Assembly (NCBI RefSeq): GCF_004664715.2
Contig: NC_051072.1
Coordinates: 34,976,142 to 35,040,141 of the forward strand
Direction: 5' to 3'
DNA: 64,000 nucleotides
Source: Peromyscus leucopus
Taxonomy: Eukaryota; Chordata; Mammalia; Rodentia; Cricetidae
In this document: positions 10,986-22,509 of the stretch, one piece after another
Layout of the letters: each line of letters begins with the position of its first letter
Numbering within the stretch: the first letter of the stretch is position 1
The notes under the pieces: generated by a model
Told to the model about the DNA's origin: nothing
Databases searched by the model: none
Seen by the model: the letters and a program-made list of their open reading frames with translations, nothing else
Translations under genes and position numbers: made by a program

Positions 10986-13107
10986 TCTGGGAACCTAACC
11001 TCCAACTGTCAAGAGTGAGAAAGGCTTTTGGCGACAGGTATCGCTCTGAATGGCTCATCAGAACCTGTGGTGCCTACATCTGAATTTCTATCAATCATTT
11101 AGTTGGCATTTAAACTAACTCTAGGCTGTAGCCTCCTTAGAACCCTGATAAATTAATTTACCCAATGCTGCATCCACACACTCAAACTTGCTGATAATGA
11201 TAAGAAAGTTACAAGTTTTGTGATCTTCCTCCCCACATTTCCATGCAGATTAAAAGATTTAAAATCTGAAAGTTTTCCTTGGTACTGTTAATTATGGTCA
11301 TAATTAAAGCATGGGTTCTCGCCATCTTGCCCATTTTAGGGCAAGCAGAACTCTAGCAGCTGACACTTAAAATGCTCGAGGAAACGTGGCGTGTGTACTT
11401 TTTCCACGGAGGAACATGGGGGACAGTCGCATACTGATGATTCCCCTTGCTGTCAATTCCCATGCACTCTGGACAAACCTGCTGTGGACTCGGGACTCAG
11501 AGCCCTCACTCGGCGACGTCTTTGGCAAGGATGTTGGAAGCATCCCTGCATTTAATCTTTACACTCCCTTGAGAGGACCACAGTTAGTTAATCAGGCCCC
11601 TGTGAAGGTTCCTGTTGCCAAAAGAAACTGCTTGCCCAAGCTTTGCAACTAACAAGATCTGGGATTTGAACACCGGTTTCCATCTCCTTCCAGAAAAACC
11701 GACAGTGGTGGTGATGGCTGCTGTGGCCACTGTGGCAGTAGTGGTTGCTTTATACTGCCCCACCCCACCCCCACCCCCCACACCCCTGCAACGCGCCCGC
11801 CCCCAGGGAAACCCAGGGAGGATAAGAAGCTAGTCTACCATTTTTTCTTCCAAACAAAAAAAAAGAGTTTAGGGCCTGCGCCTGCAATTCTAATACACGC
11901 CCCCACAAAGTGCTACCGGCGTGTCCATCTCCCAATTGAAGAGCAAGTCTTTGATGGCTAGTGTGCAATCCTCCAGAATTGGGGCCGTACTTTGCACTCC
12001 AACACCTGTGTCCCACTCAGAAAGTGCTATCTGACACCTTGTATGTGACCAGTCCTCAACAAGTCTTATCTGAGTGCACCGTGGTTAACCGAAGTTTTGC
12101 TATGCAGAACTGACCAGGAGAGCCATGCTCCTCTCCTCTAGGAGCTTCTGCTCTCAGGTGCCTCTGGAAACAGTAACCAGACGTACACGGGGAGCGCTAC
12201 TACTAAACTTCCCTATCCCCTTCCTCAAATTCGTCATCTTCTGGGGGAGAGGAGAGGCAGCCTCGGTTGTCTCTAGTAGAGCCGACTGGTTTGTCCGCTG
12301 TCTTGTCCTCCGCCTATTGCTTGGGCTAGCCTCCTACTTCCACCGCTACCAGAATTTGCTCTTTGGCCCAATCTAGACGATGTCAAATTAGTGGACTTGG
12401 CAAAGTTCCAGTTAGGCTCTTCAAGTGCCCGAGCTCTGCCTTAAAGGCTTGGTCATTGGGCTATCAGCACTATGGCAGCAGTGGGGGGTTGGACCTGTTA
12501 TCGAACATGGAGGTCATGACCTGTACTCAGTCAAGTCTCACACATTCTCAATAAGCCAATGAAAAGGCCAAAATAAAAGTGGGAAGCACAAAAAGGAGAT
12601 TTACTCAATGTGGCCATGCTGGGGAAAGGGGCAAAGAGATGCAGCAGCTGCCTCAAGCCCATGGGGTTCCAAAATGCGATCAAATCCAAATAGAGACTAG
12701 GCAGGTCTAAGCAGTATGGTCAAGATGTGGGCCTGCCCTCCACTGACCCATCTTATCATGGTTTCAGTTTCATCTTGCAAGGTGGTCTGACAAGTTGTTG
12801 GGAATGTGTGAAATCCCTTTCAGGGAGATGTGGTTCCCCCTCTGGCCGGTGCCCTTTCCTCCTCCCAACGTGAGATCCCTGGGGAAATTCCCATTTCCTT
12901 GTGATGCTTTGTTTCCCTGGTCTGATAGTCTGACTGAGAAACACAGTGTGCCTTTAGAGTATCTTCATTTCTGAGAGACCGGTTCCAGGCCTAGTGGTCA
13001 CAAAGCACACCCACTGAAGGGGACCTGGGACTCTGGTCCCTCGCTTGCTCGCTTGGCTTCCCAGCTACCACAAGCTCGGCAGGGGTGGTCTGTCAGATTC
13101 CTCACTG
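10980..13107. other. unique noncoding sequence
   Basis: About 2.1 kb with no gene recognised. It contains C tracts at 11758-11787. Frames of 60-88 codons overlap on both strands and show no domain. Confidence 0.5.
11758..11787 (-). other. G-quadruplex motif (minus strand)
   Basis: C runs of 4 or more separated by single A bases on the plus strand give closely spaced G runs on the minus strand. It meets the G4 pattern. Confidence 0.7.
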
Positions 13108-13452
13108 TGTTCGGTTCCTTCCAGATCTCTGTGACCAAAATCCCTAAGAGAACAATGTAAGAGGGCAAGGTGTGTGTAGGCTCGTGGCTTCAGAGAGTAT
13201 GGTACATTGCAGCAGGGAAGGTAGGGCATCTGGAACTCTCCATCCATCGCCAGGGGAGTGGGAGGGGTGATTTGTTCACAGGGTATACTGGCAAGTCAAG
13301 GGAGACCAGAACCAGGGGCAAGTATGACCAAGGGACTCACTTCCACCGCTCAGGCCCTACCTACCTCCTCAGGTCTCTACAGCACCACAATCTGGAAACC
13401 AGGCATTCAATCCTGAGCTTGTGGGGGCACACTTTGGATTCCAATTCAAATG
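13108..13452 (-). repeat. MaLR-type LTR (antisense)
   Basis: Matches the antisense layout of rodent MaLR LTRs. The order is tctgtgaccaaaatccctaa, tggcttcagagagtatggta, gcagcagggaaggtagggc, caggccctacctacctcctc, gagcttgtgggggcacactt and gattccaattcaaatg. MaLRs are nonautonomous ERVL relatives. Boundaries are approximate and no clear target duplication was found. Confidence 0.65.
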
Positions 13453-13477
13453 CCTATCTCAATATAAGCCCCAAATA

Positions 13478-13592
13478 GTAGAGCCAAGAGACCATGCATA
13501 GAAACCACTGAAAATATGAAGCAAGATAAACCTTTCTCCCCTTCAGATGGATTTCCTCTGGTATTCTGCCCCAGCAACAGAGAGCTAACAGA
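13478..13592 (+). repeat. MaLR-type LTR, 3' fragment
   Basis: The blocks ctgaaaatatgaagcaagat, aaacctttctccccttcaga and ggtattctgccccagcaaca, then gagctaacaga, match the 3' end of a sense MaLR LTR. This end normally carries the AATAAA-like region and ends near CTAACACA. It lies just after the antisense MaLR piece, so the two are separate insertions or a rearranged copy. Confidence 0.6.
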
Positions 13593-15691
13593 AGAATAAA
13601 TAAACGATAGGAGTAATAATCAAACTTTACAGTGATCATGAGCTATATAATTTACATACAGTTGCAAGATATACAGGGGTAAGGAGCTAAGTCCAATACT
13701 TAGAATAACCAGGGCCCCTTTACAACTAGAGCTTAGAGATGTTGCCCGCAGGATCCTGAGCTGACACTCTTCATTCATTTGGTCAACAGTGATTGGCTGC
13801 TCCCTCATCCCGAATGGGAGGCGCTGAAGGTAACAGGAAGACATATGCCCTCTGCCCTCATGGAAGCTAGAGTCCAGAGAGGAAGTCACACAGTAAGGTG
13901 TGGGGGGGGGGCGAGATCACACAAACTGATAGTCCGATATTGACAGCGAGAAAGGGCTGTGAACCCTGGGAAAGTTGAACACATCATCTATCACTTATAC
14001 TTCCAAAAGCTGGGGGGAAATGTGTGACAAAGGTAACCCAACTTCGATGGGAAAGCCTGGGGCGGGGCGGGGCTGCCCTGGCTGAAAGTGGAAGTTATCA
14101 GACAGAGAATATGGGGACCAGAGTTTGTCTGAGGAGCCAAAGGGCTTGATTTTCTGCAGAAATCGAAAAGCCCAATACGGACGAGGAGGAGCCATGAGTG
14201 AAGTGGAAAATGGGAACAAGTGAAAGGTACAGGAAGCCCAATACAGGAACGCAGCCACACTGAGCAGCTTCTGGCCCACAAGGATAGGCTACGATGCTTC
14301 TACGGAGCATTTCAGAGGCGGAATTCTGATATTTAACAACCAACCCCACTCGGCAAACACTAAGCCATTCCAAAGTACATACTGATACTGGAAATTCATA
14401 ATGGCAGACATTTGGAATTAGAATGGCCCGTCTGATCCAACTGGCCTCAACCTTCATGGAAGGAAAGGGAGATCCACACCCAGGACTGTACACGCTGTAC
14501 CTCCATTGCTGATCACCCACGCTCCACAGAGAGATGCCTTGATCTTCCGGAAGAGGAGGCCAACGCCACATGACAAACAGACCGTGAAAAGGGATCCAAA
14601 GCCATTGAGAGCAGCGACACACTCCTAACTCCACTCCTTCAGAGTGTGACTGTGCCAGTCCCCTGGGCATGCAAGAGGAGAATAAGACAGCATGCATCTA
14701 CACCATCCACTATGACCCCACAATGTTACCTCTTCCTAGAAACAGGAAAGGCGCAGGCTCTAATCAGAGACCATGTGTGCTTCTGTTCAGGACCACTGTC
14801 CAGGGAAAGGCTCACCTGACATCTATCCTCCGGGACAGACTGCTTGTCGGCGAGGAAAAGAAGAGGAAGGCTTCTGAGCCAAGTGGCAAGTTGAAGACCT
14901 GCCCCTGAAACTGCACCACAATAATTTTAAAAGAGATAACTTTTCAAATCGTGTTGCAGGCGCTTGGACGTCAGACCCAGCTACAATCATCAGGCCAGCA
15001 GGGCACAGAGGACCACGCAGTAACTGATGCTGCCAACCTCATCACATGGTCCAAACAAGCAGAGTGGGGAAGTGAACTGCAAATGGCTCCCACAGAACGG
15101 ATGAGAAGCTCAGCGAGGAGCAGATCCAGGTTCCAGAAGCCGATGGACACAGTACTACAAACAGACTAGCTCAAAGCCCTCTGAAGAAGGGATTGGATTT
15201 TAGACCTCTCCCCGACTTCATGGGGCCAGGTAACTGCCCAACCACCAAAGACTTCACATCTTTTCCCTGAAAAGCTCAAACAAGGTCTCACGTCTAGGAT
15301 CCCTCAGGCACAAGTTTACAAAGCACACAGAAGAACAAAGTGAGACTGGAGTACAGTGGACGCACAGTGTCCAGCACTATCCACAGTTGCCTCCGGAGTC
15401 CTGACTTCCATGACTATCATCCTAACACTGGGGGCTTGAAAGATTCTCGTGTAGACTATCTGGCCAGCCTAAGAGAGATCGCCTGAAGATCTGATTATTG
15501 AGAACTCCTCCAATAAAAGACCTAATACTCTTGAATGTAAGTAGACAAACAAGGATTGCCAGACATCTGAGAAAAGCTATTAATGAGAAAAGACAACAAA
15601 AAATGCATAAAAAAAAATAATAGCTCAGAGTAAGCAGAGATAGAGCGTGTAAGTTTATATACACGTATTTTTAAAGTCTGAAGTTAAAAGA
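13593..15691. other. unique noncoding sequence, one long chance ORF
   Basis: About 2.1 kb without recognised repeats. A 199-codon minus-strand frame (14098-14697) is Cys/Ser/Leu/Trp-rich with no domain, signal or neighbouring exon structure that I can identify. I treat it as chance. Confidence 0.45.
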
Positions 15692-15856
15692 CATGGAGAC
15701 GGGGCATCATACAGTTCTCAGCAGAGTGAGTACTCTCCTGGCATGCATAAGAGCCAGTATGGACCGGGCATTGGGACACAGCCTGTAATCCTAGCCCTTG
15801 GAAGGTGGAGGTAAGAGGTTCAGAAATGCAAGGGCCAGAGTCTCAAAAGAAAGTCA
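15692..15856 (+). repeat. ID/B1 hybrid SINE (B4-type)
   Basis: The left part (gttctcagcagagtgagtac, ctggcatgcataagagcc) follows the ID/tRNA-Ala head. The right part (accgggcattgggacacagc, ctgtaatcctagcccttgga, ggttcagaaatgcaagg) follows B1. ID followed by B1 is the structure of the B4/ID_B1 group. It is diverged. Confidence 0.6.
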
Positions 15857-16140
15857 CTAGGTAGCAGAGAGATGGCCCAGAAGTACAGACAACCGGCAGC
15901 TCTTACAGAGGATCCAGGTTCAGTCCCCAGCACCCATGTGGTGGCTCACAAGTGTTTGTCACTCCAGTCCCAGGGAGATCTAACCATCCTCTTCCGACCT
16001 CCGAGGGTGCCAGGCAAGCACGTGGTACTTGACATGCGTGCAGGCAAACGCTCAGATGCATAAAGAACTAAACATTTCCCCCTGTCTCAAATAAATAAAT
16101 GTTTTCTGAAGTTAAGTAAATAAATAAAATACATGGCACC
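15857..16140 (+). repeat. B2 SINE
   Basis: Reads agagagatggcccagaagta, ggatccaggttcagtcccca, gcacccatgtggtggctcac, gtttgtcactccagtcccag, with an AAATAAATAAATG-rich tail. This is B2 order on the plus strand. The B2 head derives from a tRNA gene. Confidence 0.85.
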
Positions 16141-17359
16141 CACGAAAGAAAATCACCAGTGGGATATCATAAAACAAGCAGAAGAAGAGTGGCGAACAGA
16201 AATTTGAAATACAAAAAAAGGCTCAAATTTCAAGGGGCGGGGGAATCTCCCCAGAAAATAGGACGTAGCTGAATAACACAACCTGAAAGCTTTGAAAATT
16301 AAGGATTGCTATAGGAGATCAAGGGGGAAATGGGGGAAATTCCAAGACGATGTTGCGGAACTTAGGGTTTGGGTTTTCTCCACCAAAGCACAGCGTGGAA
16401 TGTCAGGAAACGACAGCTGCCAACCGCCATTAAAAACAAACAAAATCCTGCCAACACCACGAAAGCTGGGGACGAAGGCGTGAGGACAAACCAGGGTGGT
16501 TCCTCTAGATGCCACGCTAGAGACATAAAAACAAATGGCACAAATGCCTTTGAAATCGCGAGGGAAAATAATGCCCAACCCAGGGCTCCGTACCAACTAA
16601 GCCATCAATCATGAGCCTGATAAGAAAGGTCTCAAAATCCTGACCTCCAGTGCACCCTGGGGTGACGAAGAAAGAAGACCTGGATGCCAGCAGACCTCAC
16701 AGGAGAAAGAGGTCCCCCACATGGCAATTCAGGGGCCGCCATGGATGAGAGCCACACAGCCCAGGGCAGCAATCAGCCCCGAAAAGGTGCAGACCAGGGG
16801 TTCTGGAAGAAGTGTCACTAACATCAAGATTATCACATCAGGAAGAGAAGATTTGTACAATTGTGTGTGGGAAGTGGGGGAACAAAATGAGAAAAAACTA
16901 GTGACCTAGAAACTAAGTAAATAACAAAACATCACAACAATTCACGCCAATGAAAATCGAATGCGGGAGCATCAGCGTAGTGTAGCAGATGGCAACCCGG
17001 CTTGACATTTTTAAAGTTACACAGCAGTGTGGAGACTCGGATCTACCCAAATCCACAGCCTTAACCATCCTGGGAGTCTTGAGGGGAAGAAGATCAGAGA
17101 GGGGAAAAAAAAAAAGGTCGTTTGCTGGGGAGGAAAGAGTTAATCTTCCTTTCAAAGCAGGGGACCACAGGGGACAGCAGTAGAAAGGAGAGAAGAAGAG
17201 ACATGAGCACACTGACCAGGAGGACAGCAATAAATAAAAAACAAAACCAGCCAAATAGTTGACAAGGGGGAAAATCAGAGAAGTAAGTGAGAACTGGGAT
17301 TCACAGCTGACTTTTACGGGTTCTATGAAATCATTTGACGTTTAAATATATATTGACAT
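16141..17359. other. unique noncoding sequence
   Basis: About 1.2 kb without recognised repeat or gene. Overlapping frames of 60-113 codons on both strands lack any family signal. Confidence 0.5.
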
Positions 17360-17504
17360 ATGGCTCTGATTTTAATTTATTTATCTTTATTTTATGTGCA
17401 TTGGTGTTTTGCCAACTGGGTGCTGGGAATTAAACCCGGGTCCTCTGGAAGAGCAGTCAGTGCTCTTAACCACTGAGTCATCTCTCCAGCCCATGGCTCT
17501 GATT
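17360..17504 (-). repeat. B2 SINE (antisense), internally deleted, with perfect TSD
   Basis: The B2 body is 17372-17492, reading ttatgtgcattggtgttttg, then gggtgctgggaattaaaccc, then agtcatctctccagccc. The middle of the element is missing, so it is about 121 bp instead of about 190. The 12-bp direct repeat atggctctgatt at 17360-17371 and 17493-17504 is perfect and marks the insertion. Confidence 0.93.
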
Positions 17505-17547
17505 AAAACAAACAAAAAACAAAAAACAAACAAACAAACAAACAAAA
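17505..17547. repeat. (CAAA)n-rich simple repeat
   Basis: A-rich run with repeated CAAA units directly after the B2 target duplication. Confidence 0.85.
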
Positions 17548-19200
17548 AACCTATAATATAGAAGGAAAGAGATATGGAATAAAATTCATTATACACTCAC
17601 GTATCCATTTATATGTTTATGAAATCATTAGAAAACTATGCATGTCTGTATTTTGTAGCTCAGCAATACAATTCTTCTCAAGAGTATTTGAGGTTTTTCA
17701 TACTTGAAAGAATATTTAATGACAAGAAATCACTCACCTCAAGTCATTTTTAGTACCTAGACACTGGCCAGACACACTGTATAAAAAAAAAATTAATTTG
17801 TGAACAGATATTTGCAAAGTCAACATTCTTCCCCAGCCTTTGAAACTGGCAGCCTCTCTAATTTTTTATCTGCTATTAATTCATAACTACCTCATCCCTC
17901 CAAGTAGACAGCTACCTTTTTCTTAAGTCACATTTTTTTCTTGAAATTATAAAAAAATACAGTGAGTTAGAAGATTACAGAGTACTAATTAGAATATCAG
18001 AATAACTCAGGAGACAGTCATTTAAAAACTATAAAAGGGAACAAGGGGTAGAAATCAAGTAATTTGTTCTTTGTGTCTTAATATTTTCCTGGAATACAAT
18101 ATCAAAATCTTATTCCTTTATGTCTTCCATGTGAGCTGAAAGGCGAAAATGCAAACATAACAAGCTTAACTCACAAAGCGCTTTTCTTTGCTCTGATGTA
18201 ATTTTACTTGTAGGAAATGGCTGAATATATCTGCTTCAAAATGTCTAGTAAGATTTTGTGACCGAGGCATCAGTACCATAAAATTCTCCAGTCAAATGAA
18301 AATTCTTTCTTTCAAGAACTATGATTCCCTAAGTAGAGTGTTTATACTAATAATAATATACATTAGGAAGTAGATACCTAGAACGTAATATCCTAGTATT
18401 ACCTGCTTTATTGGAATCTTCTCTTACTTTCCAACCAATTTCAATACATTCTTGGAAATCTGTAACTTAACATATTGACTTGAAGACACTAATAGGTTAT
18501 TTCAAAAAATATGTTAACTATACTAAAATATACTGTTAATAGGTTATCAAGACACAGCATTGTAAAATGCCATCATAAAACTCAAATCTACCTGCAATAT
18601 TCCATCCCCAGATAATTTCTCTCATGGTGATGGGCACTGGTATATGGCAAACCCTCTGAGATCTTAAAATTAAAGGGCATCAGTTACCCCAGTGCCCTTT
18701 GGGGTAACTAATGAGGACAGGGGGACTTTGATTTTCAAAGGATGTTTCGTTGTTGTTTGAATCAACTAATCCTCAAGGGTTTCCAACAACCGTGAAGATT
18801 TTTTTTTTTTCACAAGTAGACACATCTTACAATTGAAAATAACTCTAAATGCATATTGTCCAACACCTTTTCCTTGCACGTGCAAGCGTGACAGATAAGT
18901 TAATTAAATTGATAAACAACCCATGGCTAGTTCAGAGTCTTCTAGAAACCAATTCAGTGGCCTTTCTGCAATAATTCATGATGCAATCTGCAAACGAGCA
19001 GAATTACTATGGAGACTTGTATCGGCAAAAATGAAAACAGACATATTTTAAGGTGTATTTTTTAGTCGTCTGTTTAATCACACATAAGGGGGTCTTCTAT
19101 CTTGACACAAAAGTCAAACTAAAAATTTCCTTTATGTTCAAAAGACAAGACTACGCAACCGTAGACGTTACTGAATCTGAAACACATTTCCAGGTTTTTT
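17548..19200. other. AT-rich unique block, candidate conserved noncoding sequence
   Basis: 1.65 kb with no recognisable SINE, LINE or LTR and no open frame of note. It contains a 9-bp inverted repeat at 18682-18709 and homeodomain-like TTAATTAAAT near 18900. Sequence near 19000 (attactatggagact) resembles an RFX half-site arrangement. Conservation cannot be measured here, so the enhancer idea is only an inference. Confidence 0.35.
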
Positions 19201-19644
19201 TGGTTCGGGGGTTTTTTGTTTAGTTTTATTTTCTTTTTGCTCCTATCAAGTTAGTGACTGGTTTAGAGTGCACACAGAACAGCATGCCGCTGCAGAGCTG
19301 GTGCTGTGTAGCTTTCTCCCAGGCCCACAGGTCACTGGGCATCACATCTGGAGTAAGAAGAGAAGAAGGAGGAAGAGGAGGCAAAGGAAGAGACAGGAGC
19401 CAGGGGGTGGGTGGTGGCGGCAGCAGCTGCTCCATGTACGGTGTTGAATTAGGGGGGCCTCAGGGCTCTAAGATCTACCAGGAGACTATTCACTGATTGA
19501 AGACCTGAGAACTTTCCTCACCTACACTCCAGGAAGTCATCCAAGACCAACGGGCCAGTGTCAGTTTTAGGTAACATTTCAATGCTGAAGCACTTTTACA
19601 GTCTCATCTTACTATTACTAGAAATGCCTCATTTTAAATAATTT
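19201..19644. other. unique noncoding sequence
   Basis: T-rich start, then a purine-rich gaagaggaggcaaaggaag patch near 19360-19395. No gene is recognised. Confidence 0.45.
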
Positions 19645-19833
19645 CATTACATTTAGGTGTGTGAGGGCCGGTGCAGGAGTGCATGCACCTGTGCATTCCT
19701 TGCCCCACACCTGGAGGTCACATGACAATTTGCAGGAGGCAGTTCTCTCTTTCCACCATTGGTGTCCCAAGGATCCAACTCAGGTCATCAGGATCGGTGG
19801 CAAGAGCCTTTATTACCTACTGAGAAATCTTGT
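19645..19833 (-). repeat. B3 SINE (antisense)
   Basis: Antisense B3 landmarks appear in order: gcatgcacctgtgcattcct, cctggaggtcacatgacaat, ttgcaggaggcagttctctc, aactcaggtcatcaggatcg, gtggcaagagcctttattac. B3 is an older B2 relative. Confidence 0.85.
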
Positions 19834-20099
19834 CTTATTATTAAACAGAAAAGAATAACCAGAAAGTTTAGGAGGAAATAAAGAGCTGACAAAGCCCCAA
19901 ATAAGGGATCTGCTTATCTGGAACAACTTTGCTTAACCAGACAATAATTTCAATAGCTAAAAATGCCAGGTCACAAATGTGTTAGAGATCTGGATTACTA
20001 GTTGATTCCACTAAGAATGTGTTTGGCTGCAAGTAAAATAAAATTCACTCTATGGTATTTTCAATGAGGTACAAACAAAAGGAATAGAGATTGTATATA

Positions 20100-20100
<1 letters not shown>
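19834..20100. other. unique noncoding sequence
   Basis: AT-rich with no recognised element. Confidence 0.45.
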
Positions 20101-20101
<1 letters not shown>

Positions 20102-20152
<51 letters not shown>

Positions 20153-20172
20153 CGCACACGCGCACACACACA
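20102..20172. repeat. (TC)25 tract followed by a CA-rich run
   Basis: TC dinucleotides run from 20102 to about 20151. A short cgcacacgcgcacacacaca run and an alternating AT/CA patch follow, to about 20200. Confidence 0.95.
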
Positions 20173-21039
20173 TAATATATACATATACACATACATATGC
20201 ACAAGAGTCATGTTGGCCATATTTGAGGCAGTATAGTCTCAGTTAATACTCAACTGTCAGCTTAAAAGCAGACAGACACACTCAATACCTAACAAAAAGG
20301 CAAAGCTGTGTCCCAATAGCAATGTACAGAAAGACACAATCAGTCTCTGTGTTATAATTTGCCAGTCACTGGATTAATAATAATAATATCAACCTCTGGT
20401 TTAAATCAACAGGACTTAAAAGATGCTAGCTCCCCCTCCCTTCCCCTCCAGGTTGTAAGAAAGCTATCTAGCAGGTCTAAATGCTGTAGCCATATTCAAT
20501 CAGAGAAAACTACAGAGGAGAGACGGGGTAAGGGATCTGAATAAGCCAGCTACATGGGTCCCTCTTCACAAAAGAGCAAAAGTTTCCCCCGATCCCCCAA
20601 GGAGGCTCCTCCTTCTCATATGAGATTATGGCTCAGGACCAAGAGCACAGCCACACTTGGCTGGGAGGAAGACTGTGGGTACCTTCAAGTTACACAACAC
20701 AGGGTCTAAGTAGTTTAGACGGGTGCATAACTCAACTGCTCCTTTTAGACACACTGCAGCCTTGGCAAGAAGGGGGAAATGGCTATTGTGTATACATTCA
20801 CCAGTGTGTGTTCCACTGGGCTCTGCATTTCATATTTTCTCCAGTGGTATAATCTGATGCACAGAATGAAATGTGCTGTCTTAGCTTTGAACGAATTGGT
20901 CAAATGGAGACAGAGCAAGCCGAAGGGAATTTAGTGGAGTGGGGCATGCTGATAAAGGAGTGTCTATCATTAGCCACGTAAAAATCAATTCAGAGATGGG
21001 GAACGGTGCTCCCCACAACTTCGAATACTTAACCTATCC
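20173..21039. other. unique noncoding sequence
   Basis: No gene or repeat is recognised. It is the start of a long SINE-poor stretch. Confidence 0.45.
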
Positions 21040-21125
21040 ATACTGCTGTTTCTACAACTAGAAAAACGAGGTTGTTAAATGAGACGCCCTCTAAGGTCCC
21101 CTAAAGCTCTAACATCCTGTGCTTC
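21040..21125 (+). repeat. MIR-family fragment
   Basis: The blocks aaaaacgaggttgttaaatg and ccctctaaggtcccctaaag, then ctctaacatcctgtgc, resemble the 3' part of MIR-type elements ('...ctaaggtcccttccagctctaacattctgtg'). The fragment is short and diverged. Confidence 0.5.
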
Positions 21126-22463
21126 CTTTAAATATGTCATCTGATGAAGTAAACAAGGTATAAAGTGTACTGTCAGAACTCCCTTCTAAAAATAGTAAAC
21201 CCAAATGACCACGGCGGAGGAGTCCCAGAGAGAGGAAAATCTTAAACTAAAGGGGGAAAAAAAAGAGTTTTACTTAAATAACTTTTCACACTTTGCTCAA
21301 AAGGCTAGCATTCCATTCCACCCTTCCAATTTCCAACAGAACACACGTGTAAGAAGGGTAGTTAATGTTTTAAAAACACTATAAATGTGTCTTGTAAAAT
21401 TTATACTGTTTCTTACAATGAATTTTAAATAGTTTTCAAGTCCAACATGGTAAGTGTTGTAGCTGGCCACGGGTCGGATGTCTCTCCGCTGACAACAGTG
21501 AGGAGTCCACGGGAAGACAGGGCAGCCGCACGTCATTCCCTGTGCTCTGGAGACGCCCTTGCACGATCGCCCTGCTACCAGGCACTTACGAGTCCACCAA
21601 GACTCGGGGGCAGATCACTGGGCATCCAGAAGAAATATGCTTTGCAAAGGGAATAAAAATGAGTAGCCCCACAGGTTAAGTAAAATGGAGAAAAACAGTA
21701 AAAGAAAAAAACAGGTTTAGAAGAAAAAATTTGTTCAGCATATTTTTTTTTCTGGAAAAATCATCTAAGTTTACAACCATATAAGAGAGGTAATCAAGTT
21801 CTTTCCCAAAAAAATTGGTCATAACTCATGTTAAAAAACAAAGGAAGTGGGAGGTGGGGCGGGGAGAAGAGGAGGGGGGGAAACCATGGTGCAGATGCAA
21901 AATAAATAAATAAATTTTAAAAATAAATTGATTACATAATAAGTAAACAAATGAAGTTAAATCCTAATATTCAGAGGAATCAATGCAGGGGGAAAAAATG
22001 TAACTTAGGACATATAACTCAAAGACCTGAACGGGAGTGAAGCTGAAAAGCCATTATTTCCTTATCCTGGAGGGGAGCGTGTTGCAGAAAGATTGAACTT
22101 GAACACCAATGACAACATCTCTGATACAGCTGATAAAGTACTTAGGGTTACGTTCAAACGCACATACGAGAAGTATTTAAAGACAAGCCAGGGTAATAGT
22201 CTAGCCAACGGTGACCGCCTGGCCAGGGCCAGAAAGCTGGAAAGCAGCAAGAAAAAGCCCCAGGGAGACCAGAGCAGGCTGCCAGGCAGCCCCTACCCTC
22301 CCTGCATTGAGTACAGGACACCACTCTGCTTTGCTACGGCCCGGAGAAGAGGGAGGCTGCCCTTTGAATGAGAACTGTACACATCAGAAGGGTCAGCAAG
22401 GGCTTCCCCAAACGCCAGGTCTCAGGGCAATGAAAGAACTTGCTTTGAAACTTGGAGGCCTCC
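21126..22463. other. unique noncoding sequence
   Basis: About 1.3 kb. A CpG-richer patch at 21460-21620 is not dense or long enough to call a CpG island by eye. An ATG-AAT/AAAT-rich run at 21899-21930 follows a purine patch. No gene is recognised. Confidence 0.45.
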
Positions 22464-22509
22464 TCCACCTCCACCACCACCACCACCACCACCACCACCA
22501 CCACCACCC
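22464..22509. repeat. (CCA)n trinucleotide repeat
   Basis: About 15 CCA units. The apparent poly-His (plus) and poly-Trp (minus) frames come from this repeat. Confidence 0.95.

Noticed and set aside
10759..11083. Ser/Leu-rich and Arg/Glu-rich frames on both strands
   Set aside because: They are translations of the CT tract, with no coding signal outside it.
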